From Hyphomicrobiales bacterium (GTDB lineage Bacteria; Pseudomonadota; Alphaproteobacteria; Rhizobiales; Rhizobiaceae), in NCBI GenBank assembly GCA_900472295.1, contig UCIA01000040.1:1-33439 (forward strand): a stretch of 33,439 nucleotides of DNA, given 5' to 3'. The notes under the pieces were generated by a model that saw nothing but the letters and a program-made list of their open reading frames with translations, was not told the DNA's origin and made no database searches. Below are positions 26,502-33,439 of the stretch, piece after piece. The stretch's first letter is position 1. Every line of letters begins with the position of its first letter. The position numbers and the translations under genes are program-made.

Positions 26502-29500
26502 TCAGCTCGCTTCGCGCATGGCCTCGGCGGCCTGCAGGTCGACCGACACCAGTTGGCTGACGCCCTGCTCGGCCATGGTCACGCCGAACAGGCGGTTCAT
26601 GCGCGCCATGGTGATGGGATTGTGGGTGATGATGACGAAGCGCGTCTCGGTGGTCGCCGCCATTTCGTCCATCAGATTGCAGAAGCGCTCTACATTGTGA
26701 TCGTCGAGCGGCGCGTCGACTTCGTCGAGCACGCAGATCGGCGCCGGATTGGTCAGGAACACGGCAAAGATCAGCGACATCGCCGTCAGGGCCTGCTCGC
26801 CGCCGGAGAGCAGTGTCATGGTCTGCGGCTTCTTGCCGGGCGGGCGGGCCAGAATTTCGAGCCCGGCTTCGAGCGGATCGTCGGATTCGATCAGCTGCAG
26901 CTCCGCCGTGCCGCCGCCGAACAGATGCGAGAACAGCCGCTGGAAATGGCCGTTGACGACCTCGAAAGCGGCAAGCAGCCGCTCGCGGCCCTCGCGGTTC
27001 AGGCTCTGGATCGCTTGCCTGAGCTTGCGGATCGCCTCGATGATGTCCTCGCGCTCGGAAACGATGGCCTCCAGCCGATCCGACAGTTCCTTCTGCTCTT
27101 CCTCGGCGCGCAGATTGACGGCGCCGAGACGTTCGCGTTCGACCTTCAACCGATCGAGCTGGCGCTCGATCTCGGCCATTTCCGGCATCGGGCTGTCAAC
27201 CTCCAGGCCGGTGTGACGGATGACCAGATGCGGCGGCGTGTTCAGCGTTTCCTGGATGCGCGCCTCGACCTCGAGCCGGCGTTCGTCGGCAGCGGTCAGC
27301 CGCTCTTCGGCGCGGACACGGGTTTCGCGGGAATCGGCCAGCGACTGGATCGCCGCGGTGGCGGCCTTGTCCAGTTCGGCCTGTTTGTTCTCGGCCTCCT
27401 GCAAGCGGTCGGCTGCCGCCTTGCGCAAGGTCTCGGCCTCGGTCAGCTGCGACAGCAGCGCGCGGCGCCTGGCGTCGATCTCGTCGGGAGCGTCGGCCAA
27501 TGTCTCGCGCTCGGCCTCGGCTTCGGCCCGGCGCTCGCCGAGCGAGGCGATCTGCGTCGAGGCGTTTTCAGCCCGATGCAGCCAGTTGCTGCGCTCGGCG
27601 CCGATGGCATCGAGCCGGCGTGTGCGCGCCTCGGCTTCCCGGCGCAGACCTTCATGGACGGCGCGCGCGTCGGCAAGGGTTGCGCGGTCGCGGCTGACAT
27701 TGGCGGCGGATTGTTCGAGCTGCAATTGCAGGTCGCCGAGATCGGGCGCGTCCTGCAGCAGCATTTCGGCCTCGGCGAAGGCCGCAGCCGTCTCTTCATG
27801 GCTGTCGACGATGCGTGCCCGCGCCTCGTCCAGAGCAGCGCGGCGGCTTGCCAGTTCACCGCCGGCCTTTTCGGCCTCGGCCAGTGCGCTGCGGGCGGCA
27901 TCCAGCCCGTGCTGGGCATCGCGTCCGGCCTGGCGGGCATTGCGCTCGGCTTCGCTCGCCTGGCGCAGCGACTGCTCGGCCTGGGCAAGGGCGGCTTCGG
28001 CCTCGCGCACGATCTGCGTTGCCTGCACCGCCTCGGCATCGAGTTCGGCCAGCCGATTCTTCTGCGCCAGCCGCTGCGCGGCCGCGGTCGGCGCATCGGC
28101 GCTGGCCGTCAAACCGTCCCAGCGCCACAGCGCACCGTCGCGGCTGACCAGCCGCTGGCCGGGCGCCAGCAGCACCTGCAGGCGGCGGCCGTCTGCAGCC
28201 TCGACGATACCGATCTGCGCCAGCCTGCGGGCAAGCTGCGAAGGCGCGCGTACCACGCTGGCAAGGCTCTTGATGCCTTCGGGCAGAGCCGCGTCGCCGG
28301 GTTGAACCTGGCTTTCGCCCCAATGCACCGGCGCGCTGCGGTCGAGCGGCACGTCAAGATCCTCGCCGAGCGCAGCACCAAGCGCCGTCTCATAGCCGCG
28401 TTCGACGCTGAGTTGCTCGAGCACCGATGGGAAAAGATCGCCACTGGCGGCATTCAGGATCTTGGTCAGCGTGCGGGCTTCGGTCTCGATCCCGGCCAGT
28501 TCAGACCGTGCATCCTGCAGCGGCGGACGGGCGGCGCTCTCAGTGGCGCGCGCCTCGATCACCGCCTGTTCGGCGGATATGGCGCCGGCCTCGGCTTCCT
28601 CCAGCCGGGCGAGCGCGTCCTCGACCAGGGCACGCTTTTCGGCAGGATCGGGCAAGCCCGCGACCTTCGACACGATCTCGGACAATTCGCGGTCGACATC
28701 GGCCAGCTGGCGGGCAAAACGGTCGCGGCGTTCGGCGGTCTCGCGCAGTGTGCGCTCGATCTGGTTGCGCGATGCGGCGGCCTCGGCCCGTTCGGCGGTC
28801 AGTGCGGCGAGTTTTGCTTCGCTCTGCGACAGCGTCGCGCCGGCCTGCTCGAAAGCGGCGCGCGTGGTGGCTTCGCGTTCGGCGGCACCGGCATTTTCGG
28901 AGTTGAGCGTTGCCTCCTCCTCGCGCAGGCGCTCAAGAATATCTGCATTGTCGCGGACCATGCGCTCTTCGCGGGCGATGTCGCCGTCGAGCTGCTGCAG
29001 CCGGCGCTCGAGCTCGGCCTGGCGGGCGCGGATGCGGCCGGCCTCCTCCTCGATCTGCGACTTGGCGATCGACAGGCGCTGGAAGGCCGCAGCAGCGGCG
29101 GCCTCGGCATCGCGCAGGTCGGGCAGACGGTGGGCGCCGATGCCTTGCTCCCGGGCGGCAGCCATCTGGGCGGCGGCGCGGTCGCCGACCAGCGCGGTGG
29201 CGACGGCAAGTGCCGAGCGCGCCTCGCCTTCCTGGGTCTTGGCCAGCGTCCAGCGCAGATGCAAGAGCGTGGCTTCGGCCTTGCGGATATCGGCCGAAAG
29301 GTTCTTGAAGCGAGAGGCCTGGCGCGCCTGGCGCTTCAGGCTTTCGATCTGGCTCTCCAGCTCGCCGACGACGTCGTCCAGCCGCTCCAGGTTCTGCTCG
29401 GCCGCCTTCAGCCGCAGCTCGGCCTCGTGACGGCGCGTGTGCAGGCCGGAAATGCCGGCGGCTTCTTCGAGCAGCGCCCGGCGCGCCTGCGGCTTCGCCT

Positions 29501-29960
29501 GGATCAGTTCGCCGATGCGGCCCTGGCCGACCATGGAAGGCGAGCGAGCGCCGGTCGACTGGTCGGCGAACAGAAGCTGCACATCCTTGGCGCGGGCTTC
29601 CTTGCCGTTGATGCGATAGAGCGAACCTGCTTCGCGCTCGATGCGTCGCGACACCTGCAATTCATCGGCGTCGTTGAAGGCGGCGGGCGCAGTGCGGTCG
29701 CTATTGTCGAGGAACAGCGTGACTTCGGCGGTGTTGCGGGCGGGACGTGTTCCCGAGCCGGAGAAGATCACGTCGTCCATGCCGGACGCACGCATGTTCT
29801 TGTATGAGCTTTCGCCCATCACCCAGCGCATCGCCTCGACAAGGTTCGACTTGCCGCAGCCATTCGGCCCGACAATGCCGGTCAGGCCGCGTTCGATAAC
29901 GAACTCGCCTGGTTCGACGAAGGACTTGAAGCCGAGGAGGCGAAGACGCGAAAACTTCAT
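26502..29960 (-). CDS. smc: Chromosome segregation ATPase SMC
   Basis: This 1152-residue protein is the bacterial condensin ATPase. The N-terminal head has Walker A GPNGCGKSN (residues 31-39); two long coiled coils rich in Glu, Ala and Arg surround a hinge around residues 500-620 (FPSVLEQLSVERGYETALGAALGEDLD); the C-terminal head has the ABC signature LSGGEQALTAMSL from about residue 1051 and Walker B ICVLDEVDAPLDD. Length is standard. The start is ATG 29960, giving MKFSRLRLLGFKSFVEP; a few upstream codons up to 29981 have no family match. It follows the DsbA-like gene, as in other rhizobia. Confidence 0.96.
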   Translation of the reverse strand: MKFSRLRLLGFKSFVEPGEFVIERGLTGIVGPNGCGKSNLVEAMRWVMGESSYKNMRASGMDDVIFSGSGTRPARNTAEVTLFLDNSDRTAPAAFNDADELQVSRRIEREAGSLYRINGKEARAKDVQLLFADQSTGARSPSMVGQGRIGELIQAKPQARRALLEEAAGISGLHTRRHEAELRLKAAEQNLERLDDVVGELESQIESLKRQARQASRFKNLSADIRKAEATLLHLRWTLAKTQEGEARSALAVATALVGDRAAAQMAAAREQGIGAHRLPDLRDAEAAAAAAFQRLSIAKSQIEEEAGRIRARQAELERRLQQLDGDIAREERMVRDNADILERLREEEATLNSENAGAAEREATTRAAFEQAGATLSQSEAKLAALTAERAEAAASRNQIERTLRETAERRDRFARQLADVDRELSEIVSKVAGLPDPAEKRALVEDALARLEEAEAGAISAEQAVIEARATESAARPPLQDARSELAGIETEARTLTKILNAASGDLFPSVLEQLSVERGYETALGAALGEDLDVPLDRSAPVHWGESQVQPGDAALPEGIKSLASVVRAPSQLARRLAQIGIVEAADGRRLQVLLAPGQRLVSRDGALWRWDGLTASADAPTAAAQRLAQKNRLAELDAEAVQATQIVREAEAALAQAEQSLRQASEAERNARQAGRDAQHGLDAARSALAEAEKAGGELASRRAALDEARARIVDSHEETAAAFAEAEMLLQDAPDLGDLQLQLEQSAANVSRDRATLADARAVHEGLRREAEARTRRLDAIGAERSNWLHRAENASTQIASLGERRAEAEAERETLADAPDEIDARRRALLSQLTEAETLRKAAADRLQEAENKQAELDKAATAAIQSLADSRETRVRAEERLTAADERRLEVEARIQETLNTPPHLVIRHTGLEVDSPMPEMAEIERQLDRLKVERERLGAVNLRAEEEQKELSDRLEAIVSEREDIIEAIRKLRQAIQSLNREGRERLLAAFEVVNGHFQRLFSHLFGGGTAELQLIESDDPLEAGLEILARPPGKKPQTMTLLSGGEQALTAMSLIFAVFLTNPAPICVLDEVDAPLDDHNVERFCNLMDEMAATTETRFVIITHNPITMARMNRLFGVTMAEQGVSQLVSVDLQAAEAMREAS

Positions 29961-30029
29961 TCGCGCCTGCCTATAAGGCACAGAGGTGCGCGGACGCCAA
30001 AGCGCAGTCGCTCAGGCGCCGCCTGGACG

Positions 30030-30761
30030 TCAGAGCATAGGGTCGATGATGGCCGACACTTCCTCAATCGACAACGCCCCCTTGTAGGTCTTTCCATTGA
30101 TGAAGAAGGTCGGTGTCGAGTCGACCTTGAATTCATCAGCGCCGCGCTTCTGGACCGATCTCACATCGTCCAGAAGTTTCTGGTCCGTCAAGCAGGCCTC
30201 GAAGGACTCCTGTGTAAAACCGGCGAGCTTGGATATCTGCAGCAGCGCGTCCTTGGTATTGTTGACGCCGACCCAGTTGGCCTGCTGCTTGAACAGCACG
30301 TCGACCATCGGGAAATAATTGTCCTTGGCGCAGCGCGCCAGCATGAAACCGGCCTCGGCGCTCGGATCGAACGGGAATTCGCGCAGGATATAGCGGGCCT
30401 TGCCGGTGTCGATGTATTTCGTCTTCAACTCAGGGAAGGTGGTCGCGGCGAAATGCGCGCAATGCGGGCAGGTCATCGAGGCGTATTCGACGATGGTGAC
30501 CTTGGCGTCGTCCTTGCCGAGCTGCTTGTCGGGCAGAGCGCCGGGCTTCAAGAGTTCCGCCATGTCGACATTGCCCGCCGATTCCGGGACCTTGACGGCG
30601 GCCGGCGTCGCCGGGGTTGTGGCGGGCGCTGCGGGATTGGCAGGCTTCACATCCGCCGCCTTGGCCTCCTCGCCGGAATCGCTGCATGCGGCAAGCATTG
30701 CCACGGCCGGAATGACGGCCAGCGACGACAGGAGGTTTCTGCGGGACAAGGTACGGTTCAT
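30030..30761 (-). CDS. DsbA-family thioredoxin-like lipoprotein
   Basis: This protein of about 243 residues has a Tat/Sec-like leader (RTLSRRNLLSSLAVIPAVAMLAAC) ending in a lipobox LAAC, a Pro/Ala-rich linker (KPANPAAPATTPATPAA) and a thioredoxin-fold DsbA domain with the active-site CPHC in YASMTCPHCAHFA. The later cis-proline segment STPTFFINGKTYKGA and an additional cysteine pair (ARCAKDN, ACLTDQ) complete the fold. It is anchored in the periplasm and probably forms or shuffles disulfides. Start at ATG 30761; ATG 30770 is possible. The RR pair in the leader and lipobox are both visible, export route uncertain. Confidence 0.87.
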   Translation of the reverse strand: MNRTLSRRNLLSSLAVIPAVAMLAACSDSGEEAKAADVKPANPAAPATTPATPAAVKVPESAGNVDMAELLKPGALPDKQLGKDDAKVTIVEYASMTCPHCAHFAATTFPELKTKYIDTGKARYILREFPFDPSAEAGFMLARCAKDNYFPMVDVLFKQQANWVGVNNTKDALLQISKLAGFTQESFEACLTDQKLLDDVRSVQKRGADEFKVDSTPTFFINGKTYKGALSIEEVSAIIDPML

Positions 30762-30928
30762 GCGAATCACCTGACTATGGTTGGATTTTGCAATGCAAAG
30801 GCTAGAAAAGGCGAGAGTTGGCGGGAATTAAGGCATCGCCGTCCCCATTCCAATCGCCTAGCTCTATATGCATCATCACGAATGCGCGAGATAGATGACG
30901 GGTTCATGACCGGCTGACTACCGATTGA

Positions 30929-31435
30929 TTACCCTGGCCGCTTCCTTTCACCAAGGATTGTGGCGCCGAGCCGCTCCAGTGAGGCGCGCAAGCCGTCATC
31001 CTCGATCTTGCCGACCGTATCGGACAATTTGGCCTTTTCGGCCGCGGTCAGCGGCCTCAGCACCGGCCTCGGTCGGGCTTTCTCGGACAGCACGGGCTTC
31101 TGCACGATCCTGATGCGGCCGATTGCGTTGAAGCCGAGGAAGGCATTGACCCGGTTGATGATTTCGCCGGTTTCGTGCTGCAGATGCAGTGCCGCCATGC
31201 CCTCGCAGGCGATGACCAGCACCGCCGGCTCGAACGGGTCGTCCTCATGCATGCGGCGCGGCCACTGGATCTTTTCCGGGCGCGAACGGCCGGCGAGCCT
31301 GGGGCCTGCAATCTCTTCCCAGGACTGCACCAGGCCGATCGAAATGCCGGCCCGTTTGCGCAAAACCGGATCGAGGATCGCGGTCGCGAGATCGCTCACC
31401 GGAACGGGATTGCCGTAGGGCCTTTTCCCTGCCAT
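30929..31435 (-). CDS. DUF721 protein (DciA-like)
   Basis: This 168-residue protein contains the DUF721 domain (GISIGLVQSWEEIAGPRLAGRSRPEKIQWP to LVIACEGMAALHLQHETGEIINRVNAFLG), the family of DciA, which loads the replicative helicase in bacteria without DnaC. The C-terminal third, basic and helical, is variable. It lies between the dsbA-like gene and the divergent mutY, 50 bases apart, an arrangement conserved in rhizobia. DciA function is inferred from family membership. Confidence 0.82.
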   Translation of the reverse strand: MAGKRPYGNPVPVSDLATAILDPVLRKRAGISIGLVQSWEEIAGPRLAGRSRPEKIQWPRRMHEDDPFEPAVLVIACEGMAALHLQHETGEIINRVNAFLGFNAIGRIRIVQKPVLSEKARPRPVLRPLTAAEKAKLSDTVGKIEDDGLRASLERLGATILGERKRPG

Positions 31436-31485
31436 GTGCGTTCTCCAGCCACGCTCCTCACCAGCCTAGAGCCAGCCGTCGATCA

Positions 31486-32622
31486 ATGGCACTGCACGAA
31501 CAGACCCGCAAGGCCGCATCCGGAGACAGCAGCAAAGCTGCGTCCGGGGATACCGGCGGAGCCGGATCCGACATCGCTTCGCGCCTGCTTGCCTGGTACG
31601 ACATGCATCACCGCGAACTGCCCTGGCGGATCACGCCGCGCGCGGCTGCCGGCGGCGCAAAGCCCGATCCCTACCGCATCTGGCTGTCGGAAGTGATGCT
31701 GCAGCAGACCACGGTCGAAGCGGTGAAATCCTATTTTCGCGCTTTTGTCGAGAAATGGTCTGATGTCGGGGCACTCGCCGCGGCACCGATCGAGGATGTG
31801 ATGAAAGCCTGGGCCGGGCTCGGCTATTATTCACGGGCCCGCAATCTCAAGGCCTGCGCCGATCTCGTTGCGCAGAGCGGCGGACGGTTTCCCGACAATG
31901 AGACAGGATTGCGGGAATTGCCTGGGATCGGCGCCTATACGGCGGCGGCAATCGCGGCGATCGCCTTCGATCGGCCGGCGGCGGTCGTCGACGGCAATGT
32001 CGAGCGCGTCATCTCGCGGCTCTATTCCATCGAAACACCGCTTAGCGAGGCCAAGCCCGAGATCCGCACGCTGGTCGAGAAGCTCGTGCCGCAATCCAGA
32101 CCCGGCGACTTCGCCCAGGCGATGATGGACCTCGGCGCCACGATCTGCACGCCAAAGCGGCCGCGCTGCATGCTGTGCCCGGTGCGCGAGGATTGCACCG
32201 CCATCCTGTCCGGCGACCCCGAGCGCTTTCCGGTGCGCCTGCCCAAGGCCGACAAGCCGCTGAGGCGCGGCGCCGCCTTCGTGGCCGAGCGCAGCGACGG
32301 CGCCATCCTGCTGCGCAAGCGGCCGGACAAAGGCCTGCTCGGCGGCATGACGGAAGTGCCGACCACCAGCTGGACCGCGCGCATCGACGGCGCCACCACG
32401 GCGGACGCCGCGCCCATCCCCGCCGACTGGCGGCGCGCTGGGCAGATCACGCATGTCTTCACCCATTTCGCGCTCGAACTTGAAGTCTTTCACGCGCGGG
32501 TGAAAAGTGATGCGCCGAAAGGGTATTTCTGGTCGCTGGCCCACGACATTTCCGGGGAAGCGCTGCCCACCGTCATGAAAAAAGTCATCGAAGCGGCGAT
32601 ACCGGGCGCGACCAAAAAATAG
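31486..32622 (+). CDS. mutY: A/G-specific adenine DNA glycosylase
   Basis: This 378-residue base-excision repair enzyme removes adenine mispaired with 8-oxoguanine. Visible: catalytic glutamate E69 in SEVMLQQTTVEAV, helix-hairpin-helix LPGIGAYTAAAIAAIAF, catalytic aspartate D169 in VVDGNVERVISR, the 4Fe-4S cluster cysteines C221, C228, C231 and C237 (CX6CX2CX5C), and a C-terminal NUDIX-like domain that senses 8-oxoG (GGMTEVPTTSW, HVFTHFALELEVFHA). The first 25 residues contain two copies of KAASGD and may be non-conserved; a later start is possible but none has a better ribosome-binding site. It is 21 bases upstream of the HAD gene. Confidence 0.93.
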   Translation: MALHEQTRKAASGDSSKAASGDTGGAGSDIASRLLAWYDMHHRELPWRITPRAAAGGAKPDPYRIWLSEVMLQQTTVEAVKSYFRAFVEKWSDVGALAAAPIEDVMKAWAGLGYYSRARNLKACADLVAQSGGRFPDNETGLRELPGIGAYTAAAIAAIAFDRPAAVVDGNVERVISRLYSIETPLSEAKPEIRTLVEKLVPQSRPGDFAQAMMDLGATICTPKRPRCMLCPVREDCTAILSGDPERFPVRLPKADKPLRRGAAFVAERSDGAILLRKRPDKGLLGGMTEVPTTSWTARIDGATTADAAPIPADWRRAGQITHVFTHFALELEVFHARVKSDAPKGYFWSLAHDISGEALPTVMKKVIEAAIPGATKK

Positions 32623-32643
32623 CATTCGTATGAAAGGCCAGAC

Positions 32644-33255
32644 ATGACTGAAATCCGCCACATCGTGTTCGACATCGGCCGCGTGCTGATCCACTACGAT
32701 CCGAACATTCCGTTCAGCCGCCTGATCCCGGATGCCGAGGAGCGCAAGTGGTTCTTCGACAATGTCTGCACGCATGACTGGAACCTCGAGCAGGACCGTG
32801 GCCGCACGTGGGAAGAAGCCGAGGCGCTGCTGATCGCCGAGCACCCCGATCATGCTGAAAACATTCGCAATTTCCGTCGCTATTGGAACGATATGGTGCC
32901 GCATGCCTATGAGGACAGCGTCGCCATCATGCTCGGCCTGATCGACAGCGGCCGTGACGTGACCATGCTGACCAATTTCGCCGCCGATACGCTGGCCGAG
33001 GCCCGGCTGCGCTTCGACTTCCTCAGCCGCCCGCGCGGCGTCACCGTGTCGGCCGATATCCGTGAGATCAAGCCCGATCGCGCCATCTACGACCATCACG
33101 TCGCCGCGTTCGGGCTCGAACCGTCAGCCACGCTGTTCATCGACGATAGCCAGAAGAACGTCGACGGCGCCAAGGCGGCCGGCTGGCAGTCGGTGCTGTT
33201 TACCGATGCAAAAACGCTGCGAGCCGATCTTGCGGGGTATGGGATCGCGGTGTGA
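32644..33255 (+). CDS. HAD-superfamily hydrolase
   Basis: This 203-residue protein is a HAD hydrolase of the YihX-like group. Motif I is FDIGRVLIHYD (nucleophile D10; the usual second aspartate is replaced by Gly, as in DLGNV-type members), motif II is TMLTNFAADT, motif III is EIKPDRAIY and motif IV is LFIDDSQKNV. An alpha-helical cap occupies residues 20-95. Substrate unknown; phosphatase activity on sugar phosphates is typical of related enzymes. It follows mutY by 21 bases and probably shares its transcript. Confidence 0.87.
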   Translation: MTEIRHIVFDIGRVLIHYDPNIPFSRLIPDAEERKWFFDNVCTHDWNLEQDRGRTWEEAEALLIAEHPDHAENIRNFRRYWNDMVPHAYEDSVAIMLGLIDSGRDVTMLTNFAADTLAEARLRFDFLSRPRGVTVSADIREIKPDRAIYDHHVAAFGLEPSATLFIDDSQKNVDGAKAAGWQSVLFTDAKTLRADLAGYGIAV

Positions 33256-33295
33256 GTTGCGCAGAGGGCCGGAGGTAGCGTTCTACGGCGCCCCC

Positions 33296-33439
33296 CTCTG
33301 CCCTGCCGGCCATCTCCCCCTCGAGGGGGGAGATCAGTTGCGTCTGCGGCCGTTCTCACCTTGCAAGATCAAAAATTGGCGAAAGCGTTGATGACGGCCC
33401 ATCTCCCCCCTTGAGGGGGAGATGCCCGGCAGGGCAGAG
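33296..33439. repeat. Long palindromic intergenic repeat (144 bp, cut by window end)
   Basis: The outer arms, CTCTGCCCTGCCGG onward (33296-33320) and its complement (33415-33439), pair with one mismatch over 25 bases. Inside each arm lies a smaller palindrome built from CATCTCCCCC/GGGGGAGAT (33311-33334 and 33400-33424). The design matches composite palindromic repeats recalled from rhizobial genomes. It follows the HAD gene and may act as a bidirectional terminator. Confidence 0.75.

Noticed and set aside
26553..29807. Long open frame of 1084 codons on the plus strand
   Set aside because: It lies entirely antisense to smc, has the composition expected from reading high-G+C coding DNA backwards, and shows no domain.

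Overview
The window looks like chromosomal DNA of a Rhizobiales alphaproteobacterium, most likely Mesorhizobium or a close relative. This is inferred from the high G+C, the smc-dsbA-DUF721-mutY gene order, a CyaC-type redox adenylate cyclase, GAAC-N7-GAAC (LexA-type) and TAACGTTA (LacI-type) operators, and small palindromic intergenic repeats typical of that group. No database search was possible. Product names rest on recognised motifs and family memory.

Layout. 0.2-1.1 kb: a UDP-glucuronate decarboxylase. 1.2-2.9 kb: a biotin transporter (bioY) diverging from an MBL-fold hydrolase. 2.9-8.8 kb: a LacI-controlled operon encoding a periplasmic binding protein, ABC ATPase, two permeases and an unusual purine-nucleoside-phosphorylase-like enzyme; the LacI regulator diverges across a perfect 18-bp operator. 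8.8-11.4 kb: a DUF1499 membrane protein and an acyl-CoA ligase. 11.5-12.5 kb: an acidic repeat protein of unknown function and a DUF427 protein. 12.8-14.5 kb: a cyaC-like cyclase (heme-type membrane anchor, 2Fe-2S domain, class III cyclase). 14.5-16.5 kb: a NodB-fold deacetylase and a GT9 glycosyltransferase. 16.7-19.4 kb: pyruvate phosphate dikinase with a tandem repeat in its leader. 19.6-22.0 kb: a frameshifted VOC gene behind a LexA-type box, tRNA-Gln, two tiny membrane proteins, a secreted hypothetical protein and a partial copy of the 5' half of the tRNA. 22.0-25.2 kb: a TonB-dependent siderophore receptor with its AraC regulator. 25.4-26.4 kb: UDP-glucuronate 4-epimerase. 26.5-33.3 kb: the housekeeping block smc, dsbA-like, DUF721, mutY and a HAD hydrolase, ending in a large palindromic repeat.

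How the parts work together. The 2.9-8.8 kb locus is the best candidate for a little-described function: importer and intracellular phosphorylase share one operon and one repressor, suggesting uptake and phosphorolysis of a nucleoside-like compound. Two enzymes that use UDP-glucuronate (near 0.2 and 25.4 kb), plus the GT9 and deacetylase genes, point to surface polysaccharide synthesis. The AraC/receptor pair suggests uptake of an iron chelate. The tRNA-Gln region carries several short genes and repeats and is the most accessory-looking part of the window.
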